The notes: generated by a model from the letters alone, not told the origin. Shown: positions 20,457 to 32,949, counted from the first letter of the stretch. The stretch is DNA of 64,000 nt from Saussurea involucrata (GCA_033807775.1 CM066321.1:255428422-255492421); one strand, 5' to 3'. Made by a program: numbers and translations.

Positions 20457-23400
20457 GTTTTGTCTTCTCTGAATACGTCAATTTCAACAACAGGAACGTC
20501 TACAAACAGTTTTCCTCTGATAAGTACCTTGATGATTTTGGATGGTCGAGATTGATAGTTCATCATTTCTTTACACCATTCCAAAGTCGAGTCAGATACC
20601 TTAGTCTTTTCTTAAATGATCCTTTGGGCATCATCCCATAGCTGACGTTGGACATCAATGGGAGTTCTTTTCAGTGCGGGGTCTTTCACCGATTGTTGGA
20701 CCAGATGGATGGCGAGAGCCTTATCTTTTTCTTCAGCTTCCTTCTTTTTGGCGAGTAATCGTTCAGCTCTTAAATGATCCTCGTATTCTTTCCTTGATAT
20801 CCTGAACTTTGTGGGAACAGGGATTTTGGAGCCAGGGAGGATGATTCGCTGATCTTCGAATTTCTTTATTATTTCTTCTCTCCTTTTCTGATCCTCTTCA
20901 GTTAGCTTTTGAGGAGCTAATGAAGGTCTGTTTTTGTGAGAGAGAGGTTGTTGTTCCGGTTCATCAGTCTCAGAGGTCAAATCCAAGACTGGGATTATTT
21001 TTTCAGCGATAGGAGCTGGAATTATTGTTGGTGTTGTTGTAGGAGCTTCAGCGGGATCCTCAAACAGGGGAGAGGACTAGCTGAAACACAGTGATTGTTT
21101 AAGTAAGAACATGGGAAGAAATAGATAGAGAAAAGAATGTGGTTAAGTGTATAGAGGTTTTATGGATAGAAGGATTGAGATTCAGAAGGGATAGAGGAGT
21201 GATGCAGTATAAGGGAATAAGAGATATTGTACCTGACAAACTGGCTTTGTCTGAAGGATTGCCAGATTGCCTTCTGCAGCGAGGCCTTTGTTCTTGCCTT
21301 GATCAGCTTCAGATGCTGCAGGCTTTGTCTTTGTCGTCTCCCTGATTGATCTCTTATCACAATCCCTTTCTGAGCAGGGACTTTCACGACAGGTTGGACG
21401 AAGAAGAAAGAGTCATCATCATCGTCATCATCATCATCTTTAGGGGATGATGATGGTTCTTCATCCTCAAGGTCAAGGTCTTCGTCATCTTCAGCTTCTT
21501 CAGCTTCAGATTCATCATCGTAGGGTTCGGTTACATCAGCAGCAGCTTCCCTTATCCTCTTCGAGTTGCTCCCCCTCAGAATCAGAGGGAGGTTTCTCGG
21601 TTCCCTCAGGGTTTTCAACTCCCTGAGGTCGTGAAGTAGAAGCAGCAGCAGCATTTTCATTTATCTCCCCCTCAGCATTATGGGGAAGATCTTCAGCTTT
21701 CTTCTCCCCCTTTTCCACATGATGAGTGGGGGAGGAAACAGATTGATCAGCAGCAGCAGCATTCAAGGGAACACTGTCTTCTAGGCCAGTAAGACCCATG
21801 AAAGTTTCAATCACTACGATTCTGACTTCTAGGCCAGTAATCGCAGGACTGATCTTTTGGAGATCATCTCTATCAGCCTGAGTAAAATGAGACTTTAGGG
21901 CGTCCAGGCAATTGAGTATCTGCTGAAGTAGATCTTTGACCGTCGTCACATCACCCTTAAGAGTACCAACCTCTGTCTTCAATGATGTGACTTCATTGGA
22001 CAGAGTGGTGAAGTTTGTTGCGAGGGTGGTGTTGGTGAGGTTGAGATTATTGACGTTGGTGGAAGTTTCAGCGAGGGTGGTAGGAAAAGTTGCAATGCTG
22101 CCATCCACCTTCTCCATATCAGCTTTGGAGGCTTTCATGTCAACAACCTCGGTCAGCTTCTTGAGGTTCTCTCCAGCGTCTGTAACCGCTGAAGAGTTGG
22201 TGGAGAGAATGGTGTTGTATGATTCCATCTTTGTTTCCAGGGCCTTTAGGGAGGTGTTGATATCCCCCAAATTAGGACCTGAAAAAGTTGAGAACTTATG
22301 AACAAAGGAAAGCTCAGAAGTTTTGGGTTGAGAGGGAGGAGTGTTTATGGATTGAGGTGTACCTGCGGGATGATTTACGAAGTCGTCGAAGTTTCGATGA
22401 CCAGTCAGCGTTTCGAAGTCATCTTATAGTGTGCCTTACCGCATGGAAGTTTCCGCAGGTCCTTTATTTGCATCCATCATCGCTTGTAAATTATCAGCAG
22501 TTGAATCATGAACGATGACGGGAATTCCTTAGAATGTTGGGAAAAGAGGTGAAGTGCCCAAAGATAGAGATGGAGGAGTGAAGGATGAGAAGATTGGTTG
22601 GTTGCGGGGTTCAGCGTTAGATCCGCTGTTAATCACTTCAGTCTGTAGAGAGGCTGAAGGAGGTGGGTTCAGTTCCAAGTCTATAACCTCAGTGTCTAGA
22701 GACGCTGAGGCCGGGATGGAAGGGGTGGCTTGTTCAGCTGTGGCGGAGCGTACCACGGAACTATCCAGCGACTCTTTTTGAAGATGAGTCGTGGAGTCTT
22801 CAGCATGTGATTGCTTGGGGTTGCTCCTTGGTTTTCTTGATCCTTTTGGAACCAAGTTGGGAAGTAGATTGTTTCCTTTTTCGAGAAGGAGTGGAGGGTG
22901 TATCTTGGGTATCAGTGGTAGGGATTTCCACTGAATGAGCCGCAGAAGTAGAAGAAGGAGGATTTAGAAGAGATAAGAGAGTAGGAAGACGTACCTCGTT
23001 TGCCAGCGGCTTAAATTCAAGTACCTTAGGGCCAACCTGAGAGAGTCTCAGATCACCCTCTTTTGGGTATTTGTCCCCAAGTCCAAGTTGAAAGATGGCG
23101 CTGATGAATCTGGGATAAGGAACCCATGAAGGTCTATCAGCCATATCTACTCTGAAAGCGAGGTCGTCATAGATGACTGAGGCCCAGTCAACATGGAGAC
23201 TTTTCAGCAGTGCATAGCCCATTGCTTGTTGAGGTTTAGCGGCTTGATCAGAGGAGTCGTACTTTGCTGTCATGCAGCTTATCAAGTGGGCAAAGATGAA
23301 GTTCATCTCGCTTGGCATTTTGGACTTCTTGATGAGGGTCGGTTTCTTCTCAATCTCCTTCTCCCTTCCTGTGTCCCATGCGTGGCCCATCGCATCAAAA

Positions 23401-23870
23401 AATGCAGTGATGGCTTCCCTATCAGCATGGTTTTTGTGGTTTGGGAAAGGAACAAAGCGATTATCTTTGTTGGCAGTGGGTAGGCTGAGTGCTTTCCTTA
23501 TAATGGCAGGGGTGATTTTTATGGTGCCATATTTGGTGTCACCGAGAATGGTGTCAATGAGTTTCTTTGGGTCTTTGGTAGACTCAAGCTGAGCTCTTCT
23601 TGCAGTGTACCAGAACTGAGATAGAAGGAATTTATGAGCAGGGGGTACGATGGTTAGGGCTTTGAATAAGCAGCAGGTTTGTAGAAAATTCACAGCATCA
23701 TCCAGATGCCTGACTTGCTTTTTCGGAGGAAAATCGAAAAGCGCATAGTGGTTGTTTGATTTCGAAAAGTCTATTTTCTCCAGCGTAAACTTTACCTTAG
23801 CAGCCTTGGTGATAACACCTTTCTCAGTGGTAGGAGTCTTGGGAGTAGGAATGTCAGTAGAGGATGCCAT
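20457..23870 (-). pseudogene. Element C extra ('env-like') ORF, N-terminal and central part
   Basis: Starts at ATG 23870 (MASSTD). The first 356 codons are open and hold a conserved-looking domain (HKFLLSQFWYTARRAQ, ITPAIIRKALSLP), a lysine-rich tail (SRKRKQS, SKRIKKTKE) and a frameshift near 22,800-22,850. After more Ser/Pro-rich sequence, 22270-21536 encodes a coiled-coil-like heptad segment (alternating V/L in SLKTEVGTLKGDVTTVKDLL). An Asp/Glu-rich stretch at 21400-21540 and a charged 125-residue piece (20986-20612) follow before the B insertion; the tail continues at 5512-4880. Several frame changes make it a pseudogene. It shares layout, but little sequence, with the ORF in B and H. Confidence 0.78.
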
Positions 23871-24470
23871 AGCTGTTTATCAGTTCAACCAAAGATCAAC
23901 AATACAGAAATAGTCTTAATGTGGAAAGATTTTCCAATAAGATGTTTCAAATTTTGTCCATTTCATTCAGAACAAAATGTCTTAATGAAGATTAGGGTGT
24001 TCTTGTTGAAAAAGAAATGCAAACCCAGTAAAAGTCTTGTTTTCCATTTTCCTTTAGAGATAAGGATTCTAGAAAAACGAATGAAGAACAAGTTTAAGAT
24101 TTTGAGTTTTAAACTTGAAGAACAACCATGAAAAGGTTGTGTTCATAAAACCATGAAAGAAATGATTTCATTTTAGAAAGGTTTCTTTTGTTTGATCTGT
24201 TAAAAGCAACAAGAAGATCATAAACAAATTAAAACAGGTAAATAATGAGAATATTAACCTGGTTGTCGAAGAAGAAGATGAACAGTTTTCTGGAAAAACT
24301 CGAGTTCAATAAGCAACAGTAAATCTTTTCTTGCTTGGAGAAGAAGATGTTCGCGTAAAAAGAAAAATATAAACCCGAATGCGTTTATATAGTGAAATTA
24401 GAGAGAGAGAAAAACTAGAGCGGAAAAGTTTTTCATCATGACACGGACACGTGTTTGCATTTGATTGGAT
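23871..24470 (-). promoter_or_regulatory. Promoter-like region and possible leader intron before the extra ORF of C
   Basis: Reading the minus strand: CCAAT (24468-24464), a palindromic ACACGTGT G-box (24447-24454), TATATAAA (24391-24384), then a CT-rich leader. A possible intron runs from CAG|GTTAAT (24258) to a T-rich tract ending AACAG (23873), two bases before the ATG. The intron, about 386 nt, is AT-rich as plant introns are. The donor is not the best consensus, so splicing is a guess; the motif order is directly visible. Confidence 0.45.
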
Positions 24471-24847
24471 GGTAAACGAAACGTGCAAACGTGTGTCAGA
24501 AAAAGAACGTGCCAGGGTTTATTCGTTGTGATGATGTCACAAACGTCCTTTCATATTTTAGGATGTCTCTGAGGTTTTGAAAGCTCAGGGACTATTTTGA
24601 AAAACATGAAGCACTGAATAGAAATATCAGTGTTAGTTTAAGAAATTTCAAAGTATCGCTGTTAAGGAAAAGATATTCAGCGATGTGATTTGTTTTGAAA
24701 TCTTGCATTTACATGCGAATGTCAGCGAGTAAAGAGAGAACATACCTTGATATCAGCGAATCAACTTTGTTTAGAGAGAAGATGATAGAATGGGTTATAT
24801 AAGTTGGTTTTATCCGATCGCTGATCAAATGTGAACCAATGAAGATT
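24471..24847 (-). other. Element C spacer between pol and the promoter-like block
   Basis: No coding sequence. It contains several TCAGCGA/TCGCTGA motifs (for example around 24655-24750 and 24815-24825), the family motif of C and E. Confidence 0.75.
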
Positions 24848-27800
24848 TTATTCTTCAAAGTTCAGCATTCCAAGATCGCTGATGAGAAAGTTGAATCTTG
24901 TCTCATCAAGAGGTTTGGTGAACAGATCAGCTAACTGATAGTCAGTTGGGATAAAATGAAGTTCTATATCACCATTCATCACATGATCTCTGATGAAATG
25001 ATACCTGATTTCGATATGTTTGGTCTTTGAGTGTAGCACTGGGTTGTTGGCTATAGCGATGGCACTTGTGCTATCGCAATATATTGGAATTTTCGAGAGC
25101 TGAAGGTCATAGTCTAGTAGTTGATTTGTCATCCACAAGACCTGAGAACAACAGCTTCCAGCGGCTACATACTCAGCTTCAGCAGTTGAGGTGGACACTG
25201 AGTTTTGCTTTTTACTTGTCCAACTCACCAGCTTTCCACCCTGGAGCTGACAGCCTCCTGTGGTGCTTTTCCTATCCAATTTGCAACCTGCAAAATCACT
25301 ATCTGAATAGGCGATTAGATCAAACCATGAGTCTTTGGGATACCAAAGACCTAGGTTCAGAGTACCCTTAAGGTAACGAAAGATTCGCTTTACAGCGATC
25401 ATATGAGATTCCTTAGGTTCAGCTTGATATCGTGCACACAAACAGGCTGCGTACATAATATCGGGTCGGCTAGCTGTAAAATACACGAGAGAGTCGATCA
25501 TCCCACGGTACAGCGTGACATTAACAAGTATTCCATTTGAATCCTTGTTTAGTGTCAGCGGTGGTGCCATAGGGGTTTTCATAGCTGAACTCTGAGTTAA
25601 ATTAAATTTCTTCAACATATCTTTAACATACTTTCCCTGATTAATGAAAGTTCCTTTTTCATTTTTCTTTATCTGAAGACCAAGGAAATATGTTAGCTCA
25701 CCCATCATACTCATTTTATACTCTGCTTTCATTCTATCAGCGAAATGATTACAAAGGTCGGGGTTAGTAGAACCAAATATAATGTCATCAACATATATCT
25801 GAACAAGAATGATATGACCTTTTACTTTCCTGAAAAATAGAGTCTTATCGATTTTACCACACTCAAATTGTTCAATGTGGAGATAAATAGAGAGAGTGTC
25901 ATACCTTGCACGAGGAGCTTGCTTTAAGCCATAAAGTGCCTTATCCAGTTTATAAACATAACCTGGACGCTTAGGATCTGAGAATCCTGGAGGTTGTTCC
26001 ACGTAGACTTCTTCATTCAGCTTTCCATTTAGGAACGCTGACTTAACATCCATCTGATAAACTTTGAAGTCTTTGTGTATAGCATATGCTAAGAATAGAC
26101 GAATAGATTCTAGTCTTGCTACTGGAGAAAATGTTTCGTCGAAGTCTATACCTTACTCTTGTCTGTATCCCTGAGCAACAAGTCGAGCTTTGTTGCGTGT
26201 TACAGTTCCATGTTCGTCCAACTTGTTTCGATAGACCCATTTAGTGCCTATCACTGTCTTATCAGTTGGTCTTTGAACAAGATTCCAAACTTTGTTTCTT
26301 TCAAATTCTGTCAGCTCTTCTTGCATAGCGCTGACCCAGTTTGGATCTCTGACGGCGTCATCTATTTTCTTTGGTTCAATCAGAGAAATAAAGTTAACAA
26401 ATAAACATATATTACCTGCACTTCGTCGAGTCTGAACACCAGCGTTTGGATCACCAAGAATTTGATCAATAAGGTGATTGACAGTCCATCGCTGAGCCGG
26501 AGCATGAATTGCTGACTCAACCTGAACTGGAGGGGCTGAATATGAGGCTTCAGCAACTTCTGGAATATCAGCCAAGAGAGGAGTAGGTGCAGATGTCATC
26601 ACATTCACTAATTGCTGAGAAGTAGATGGAATGTCTGAGGTAGAAGGTTCAGAAGCAGGCATAGTGTTTAAAGGAATAGCTGAGACCCATGAAGTTTCAA
26701 CTTCACTATTCTGCATGTTTGGGATGATAGTAGGACCATCATCTTCAACGGTATGATTGTGAGGAGTGGGAATATCTTTTGAATCACCAAGATGTGAAAA
26801 CATCCATTGATTCAGCTCTTCAGTATCAGCAGAAGGTCGAGAATTCGCTGAACGGGATTCGCCAAAGGTGACGTGAATAGTTTCTTCAACAGTTTGTCTT
26901 CTTCGATTGAAGGCTTTGGAGACTGAGGAGTATCCAAGAAAGATTCCATCATCAGCCTTAGGATCAAACTTTCCAAGGGCATCTCTGTTATTCAGTGAAA
27001 CACTGACATCCAAAGATGTGAAGAAAGCTAATTGAAGGCTTTCTCCCATGAAAAAGTTCATAGGCTGTCTTGTTGAATCTTTTGACTATCAGCGACCTAT
27101 TTTGCGTAAAACAAGCAGTGTTGACAGCTTCTGCCCAAAACTGAGTAGGCAGGTGAGAATCGCTGAGCATTGAACGTGCAGCTTCAATAATAGTTCGATT
27201 TCTTCTTTCAATGACTCCATTTTGTTGCGGTGTTCTCACTGAAGAAAAGTTGTGAGAAATACCCTTACTCTCAAAGAAGGAATCAAGAGAACTATTTTTG
27301 AATTCAGTACCATGATCACTTCTTATTGAGCGAATGGTCAAGTTGTTCATGACTTCCATTTTCCGGACAAAGGTGATGAGTTCTTCAGGGGTGTCACTCT
27401 TAGAACGGAGAAACATTACCCATGTATAGCGAGAGAATTCATCAACTATGACCAGTGTATATTTCTTTCCAGCGATGGATTGTTTGTTAACAGGGCCAAA
27501 CAAATCCATATGGAGAAGTTGTAGAGGAGATGACACTGAGGAAACTTGCTTTGACTTAAAGCTTGCTTTGGTCTGCTTTCCTTTCTCACACGCTGTACAT
27601 AAGGACTCTTTGGCGTATGAGTACTGAGGTAGACCAATGACTAACTCTTTTGAAGAAAGAGTGTTCAGTGTCTTGAAGTTGAGATGAGAGAGTCTCTTAT
27701 GCCATAGCCAGTTGACATCAGATGAGGCTTTTGAGAAGAAACAGGAGTTCTCAGTGGTTGTTGAGTCCATGTTTATTACATAAACATTTTCCAAACGATA

Positions 27801-28109
27801 ACCGCTGAGAGCTATCTTCTCCTTTTTGTCAGTGACAAAGCAGGATTCCTTAATAAAGATTACTTTGTTATCCTTGTCGCAAAGTTGACTCATGCTTAGA
27901 AGATTATGCTTCAGCCCTTCAACATATGCGACTCTTCTGAAGGTTGTTGTACCATTAGAGAGTACACCAAACCCTCGGGTATGTCCTTTTCCGTTTCCAC
28001 CAAAAGTTACAGAGGAACCCTTCTCTTCTTTGTACTCAGTGAGCAGGTTCTTCTTACCAGTCATGTGTCTAGAGCATCCGCTATCGAGATACCAGATACC
28101 CTTCTTAAC
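24848..28109 (-). pseudogene. pol: Element C pol: protease, integrase, RT, RNase H, broken
   Basis: Opens with the protease motif (IWYLDSGCSRHMTG) after the junction CAG. It proceeds through the pre-integrase zinc region (WHKRLSHLNF, CTACEKGK) and the integrase core (VDEFSRYTW, SDHGTEF, QQNGVIERRNR). A frameshift near 26,995 follows the FGCQCF motif. RT and RNase H then run in one frame to the stop at 24848, broken only by TAA at 26153-26155. RT has MDVKSAFLNG, LKQAPRARYD and YVDD; RNase H has DSDFAGCKLDRKSTTGG and ADLFTKPLD. The two lesions are each a single event, so decay is mild compared with gag. Confidence 0.94.
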
Positions 28110-28145
28110 CTGCATTACAAAGGAAGATTAGTTTGTCTTGGGTAC
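28110..28145 (-). promoter_or_regulatory. Gag-pol junction of C with 3' splice-site-like signal
   Basis: On the minus strand: GTACCC at the WVPK codons, ACTAAT containing the gag stop TAA, a CTTCCTTTGTAATG run and CAG (28112-28110). Pol begins in phase 0. In C gag and pol share a frame, so readthrough is an alternative here. Confidence 0.45.
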
Positions 28146-30227
28146 CCACTTAACCATGTGTACACACTTGTCAGTGGGGGTAGAAGAGGAGGTGGAAGGT
28201 TCCGCAGTCTTCGCAGCATTTGAAGATTCAGCTTTGTCAGTCTTCACTTTGGTTAATTTCTTAACCTCGGTGGTCTTCTTTGCCTTGGGGGCAATGATCT
28301 TTACCTTAGCTATCTTTTCAGCTTGGGTGGTTGTGGGGCACTTACTAGCAATATGATTGGTAAGTCCACAATGATAACATTTCCTATAACTAAAAGTAGT
28401 TCTAGGACCATTTGCATGCTGAGCTTTTGATTTTGAATTTGAAGGACCAGTACCAAGTAAACTTTTGGTATTTGAAATAGGAGGAACATTCAGTTCTTCG
28501 GATTTCTTACCAATAGTATCCACTTTGATTCTAGGAGTAAATCGCTGAATAGATCCACGCAGAATAAATCCAGGGATCTTATTCTTTGAACCAGAGGGAT
28601 AAGTCACTGAAGCTTTAGAAGCATTCAACTTTGGTACAAAGGTACCCTTCTGAGGATTTTGGCTAAAAGCAATTCCTTTACCTTTGTCTTTAAAGATTGA
28701 GGTAGGTTTTGGATAAACAACTTTTTCTTTACCTTTAGAAGTTAAGGTAGAGATTTCCTCAGGGATAGGCGGTTTAGAAGAGGAACACTGAGACGGGAAA
28801 GTGTCAGGGATAGAGGATACGAACATTCCAAACTTAAGCATGGAACGGTCAGTGGTTGGTTCTAGAGTGTCAGCTTTGTAACCAAGACCACGTTTATCAC
28901 TCAGGGGAATCTGAGACTTAATTATCTCAGTGATCTTTGTTGAGGAATTATACCATCCATCAACAGTAGCTTTTTCAGCTTTTAATGCAGCGATAGCCTC
29001 TTCGTGTTCGATTTTGACTAGATGATTTAAGTGAACTTGATCTTTAAAATCTTCTTCAATCTTAGAAAGATTTTCTATTTGAAGGTGACAGTTTTTAAGC
29101 TGTTCAGCGAGATCAAGGTTTTGATTTTCAACAACAGTTTTGCCATTCATGGCTTCATATAAACTTCTAGTCAAGAGATCGATCTTTTGAAGACTATCAA
29201 CTTCATCAATATTTAAAATATTGGTAAAGAAGGAAGGTGATACCTTAGTAGCAGAGGTTGAAGTAGAGGGTATGTCAGAATTTTCTTCCTCATCTTCAAG
29301 TTTGGCCATGAGACATAGATTGGCTTCATCATCATCTTCAGAGTCAGATGATTCTTCTTCGTCAGAGGCAGCCCAATCATAGTCAGCCATAAGGCCTTTG
29401 CATTTCTTCTTAAAGGTTTTCAGCTTTGAATACCTTTCTTTCAGCTTTTTGTATTTTTCATCTCTAGTCCTGGGTGTAAAGTTTTTCTTGGGAAAAGCTG
29501 AGTGTCTAGAGACTTTCTTTGACCTGCACTCGCTAGCAAAATGTCCTATCTTTTCACAGTTGTAGCAAGTAGCAGTAGCCTTATCAACAGGGGTTGATGA
29601 TCTTGGCTTGTCAGTAATAGCAAGAGGTTTGTTTTTTTTGAAATTACTCTTTCTAGCAAATCTCCTGAACTTATTAGCCAGGAATGCCAGAGTTTCATCA
29701 TCATCTGAAGCGCACAGTAATCGTAGATCGCTGAGTGGAAGGTAACTCTGAGAGTAAAGCAACAGGGGTGCTTTTGGAATCTTTTACAAGATTCTTCTTA
29801 AGATGACTCGATTGCTCATGATTCAGCATCGTGCCATATAAGGTAGAAAGAGTCATATATCTAAGATCTTTTGACAGCTTGAGACACATTGAATAATTGT
29901 CCCAGCTTTCAGGTAAACATTCTAAGAACTTTGTCAGTACTTCAAAGTTAGAATATTCCTTACCAACAGTTTTCAGATCTATTATTAAGCAGTTAAAATG
30001 TTGGTGTACTTCATGAGAGATTCATTCTTACCACAAATGAAGCTTTCATACTGTCTTACCAGGTTGATCTTTCGAGAGTCCTGGACTTCAGAAGTACCTT
30101 CATACTGAACACAGATTGTATCCTACATAGCTTTTGAGGTTTTCAGGTTCATGACGGAATGGTAGACTTCGTCAGGAAGAGCCATGGAGAGTATGGATCT
30201 GGCTTTGTTGTCGATAGCAACTTTCTT
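28128..30227 (-). pseudogene. gag: Element C gag, C-terminal and middle part
   Basis: A 544-codon open stretch (29762-28128) plus a shifted upstream piece to 30227. It has two CCHC knuckles, CYNCEKIGHFASEC (about 29530-29575) and CYHCGLTNHIASKC (about 28335-28380). A coiled-coil region lies between them, followed by a basic tail ending in WVPKTN. The upstream part has the UBN2 core, with frameshifts near 29,720 and 30,000. The N-terminal part lies beyond solo LTR I. It is homologous to the E gag throughout. Confidence 0.88.
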
Positions 30228-32219
30228 TGTAACACCCTAAAAACAGGGCTAAATAAAACCTTAAAATTTTCACAAGTTATGATCATACAACTTCAAACTT
30301 ATATAACAAGAGGATCAACTGTAAGGTTTCTATGTACATAAAACATCTACTCAAATAACTTATTAATCTAATCATAACATCACAATCAGATTAACTAAGT
30401 TATCTAAACATCTGTCCCAAATATACCAAAAGAATAACTAGATCCTCTGTCATCTCCAAGTTTGAATCTTTTCAAAAGTCCTCATCACACATCCCCGCTT
30501 ACTTCCCGGAGCCTGTACCTGGTAAGAAAATTCAACTTGAACAATTAGGCTTTCGCCTAGTGAGGATATTCAAATCAATTTAAAATTAACAAATAAAATA
30601 TCAACAGATAAGTCAAACCTGTTTTCACCCATCTTACCGTACAACAACTCCTTCCAACAATGGGAATCTACCCCACTCCCATACTTATGACTAATTCACC
30701 TAGTCATATTATCATATACCAGAGCCTTCTACGAATCAATCCCAGATTCTAGATCAATGCTTTCATCTAATAAATCATAATTACATATGCCTATTTATTA
30801 GAAAGGATGTAGAGATTACAATTACTCATGTCAATCTCTATTCATCCTAAGAAATCAGGAATTACGATTACTCACATCAATCCCATGATTTCACAATAAT
30901 GCAAATAGGAATTACGATTACTCACATCAATTCCTTATTTCACATACATTCAGGAATTACGATTACTCACATCAATTCCTTATTTCATATAAATGGGAAT
31001 TACGATTACTCACATCAATTCCACATTTCACATACACTCAGGAATTACGATTACTCACATCAATTCCTTATTTCATATAAATGGGAATTACGATTACTCA
31101 CATCAATTCCACATTTACAATACACACACTGGAATTACGATTGCTCACATCAATTCCATGTTTTTATATCAACCTAGTGCCTATGGATCCATCACACTCT
31201 ATCATATGTATATACAATACCATATACTACATCTCATAACATATTCTATAAGAAGAATATAAATATTTCCTCTCCTCAACTTCTTAACTAACCCCTTTTT
31301 GCCATTTAGCACGAAGATCCCAACATAGCATCACTCTTAATCATCTTTTTAGATTCATTATTGATTAAGACAAATCCTTCCATCTATCAACAACTTATGG
31401 TAAAAAATCAGTTTCATAACAGAGTGATAATTGCTCAAGCACTATTCATCATCTTCTTCATTTAGCCAATTCACACAATCAAGTTATTGAGCCTAGTATC
31501 TTTCAATTGATTCATAACCAAGCATTTAGACATAGTTTAAGACATACCTATATCAATTTCAATGGCTAATTTTAGAGTGAAGTGAATAAACTCACCTGAT
31601 AAGTTTCTACACACAGTGTTCTTCACCAACAGCTTTACTTAAGCTTCTCAAAACAGTTCTAAACAGAAGATTAGGTTTAGATACTAAACAATAGAAGGAA
31701 TCATCATTCAAATCATAAAATCCTTACCAAAATTCTCCAAAACCAGCCTTTTCTTTCTTTCTCCTGCTTCTTTCTCCTTCACGGCTCTCTCTCTCGCTTT
31801 CTCTCTGTCTAAATAAAAATGACCGACTTCCAAATTTGAGATTATAAAGTGTGAAAATATCTCTGACACCGGCGCTACATGTCGCGCCACTTAACTGGCG
31901 CCAAAAGGCGCGCCACCTTCTGCCCAGAGCTCGGCGCCACTTCTGGCGCTACTTAAGTAGCGCGGGTACTAGCCCAACGCCCAGCTCTAAAAACCACTTT
32001 GTAACACGCCAATTTTATCCGTCCAACAATCCCGGGTTCTAGTTAGCTTACACGAGTGTGCACTTCACACCCCTAACTCAAGTTATAGCTTAACTAACAA
32101 CCCCATTAATACCTTTACAAATACAATTAAACAATAAAGACCGATGATTTCACTATAATCACCAACAGATTATAATTATAAGTCACAAAATTAATACAAC
32201 GGAAATTCGAGATGTTACA
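30228..32219 (-). mobile_element. Element I: gypsy-type solo LTR inserted in the gag of C
   Basis: A 1,992-bp repeat with ends TGTAACACC...GATGTTACA and a perfect TSD TTCTT (30223-30227, 32220-32224). No internal domain is present, so it is a solo LTR. On the minus strand it ends ...TTTTTAGGGTGTTACA, like the 3' end of the K LTR (TTTTTGGGACGTTACA), so I place it on the minus strand. It contains an eight-copy degenerate repeat array (30807-31160), a TC-rich tract (31740-31810) and a GGCGC-rich stretch (31868-31960). No gene is seen. Confidence 0.88.
30807..31160. repeat. Tandem array GGAATTACGATTACTCAC in solo LTR I
   Basis: Seven clear copies of GGAATTACGATTACTCACAT start at about 30858, 30908, 30953, 30996, 31041, 31084 and 31131, plus one degenerate copy at 30807. 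Spacing is 41-50 bp and each core is followed by CAATTCC, an inverted partner of GGAATT. Open frames through it are repeat artefacts. Confidence 0.88.
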
Positions 32220-32881
32220 TTCTTCTTATCTTCATCAGTCCACATATTATTTTCCTTAGGAATCAGCCTTTCTGGAATAGCAGGTCTATTCTCAGCGGCT
32301 GGAACTGCAGGATCAATTCTTATAGGAATATATGGGCCGTTTTCAAGATAGTAAGGCATAGTAGGGTCTACACCTTCTAACAAGAGAATCATCCTATTTT
32401 TCCATAGATTAAAATTATCTCTGGAGAATCTAGGGGGTTTTGCAAGAGAACCATTGTCAATATAGTTAGTGTTTGTGTTGGCAGTGGCGGATCCAGGATT
32501 ATCTTCTCATGGGGGCACCTTTAAAATACTTTAACTGCCCGTAAAGTTATCCGATGTATTTTTAGTCTAAATCCAACGTTTCGAGGACTTTTTAAAGTTT
32601 TTTTGGTTGATTTTAAGAGATTTTTAAGTTTTTTGTCGATTTCATGGGTCTTTTTTGATTTTTTTAGTCGATTTCAAAAGTTAATTTTTGTTTTTTGGTT
32701 GATTTCAAGACACTTTTTTTGGTTTATGGGGTCCCGAGCAATAAGTTACTGGGGGGACATTTATGTATAACGCTGAAAATTTTGATTTTTTACCCTAAAA
32801 ATTTCATATTTTTTTCTTTTCATGGGGGCCCTTCCCCCCACAACCCTCCACATGCATCCGCCCCTGTGTGTTGGTGGCCAT
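32220..32881 (-). pseudogene. gag: Element C gag, N-terminal part, interrupted by MITE M
   Basis: Starts at ATG 32881 (MATNT) and encodes the start of a UBN2-type gag (WKNRMILLLEGVDP region), continuing to the I insertion at 32219. MITE M interrupts the frame after about six codons. The E gag (start 54889) gives the intact comparison and shows the same start context. Confidence 0.85.
32482..32866. mobile_element. Element M: hAT-like MITE
   Basis: A 385-bp element with ends CAGTGGCGGATCC...GCATCCGCCCCTG and a perfect 8-bp TSD TGTGTTGG (32474-32481, 32867-32874). It is AT-rich with poly-T runs and has no transposase. Such CAGTGGCGGA-ended elements with 8-bp TSDs are usual for plant hAT-type MITEs. 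Confidence 0.88.
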
Positions 32882-32949
32882 TTTAAGAAGTAGCCAGGAA
32901 GAGAAATCTTAGTATAGATCAGATCTTGTTTATGAGATTAAACAAATCC

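Noticed and set aside
21400..21540. Possible host gene with an acidic domain on the minus strand
   Set aside because: It lies between other parts of the C extra ORF, on the same strand and within C's LTR boundaries.
30807..31160. CRISPR-like array
   Set aside because: Repeat and spacer are both conserved and the host is a plant; it is a tandem repeat in an LTR.
30899..31262. Open frames with repeated ITITHINS peptides
   Set aside because: They are translations of a tandem DNA repeat in solo LTR I with no start context or domain.
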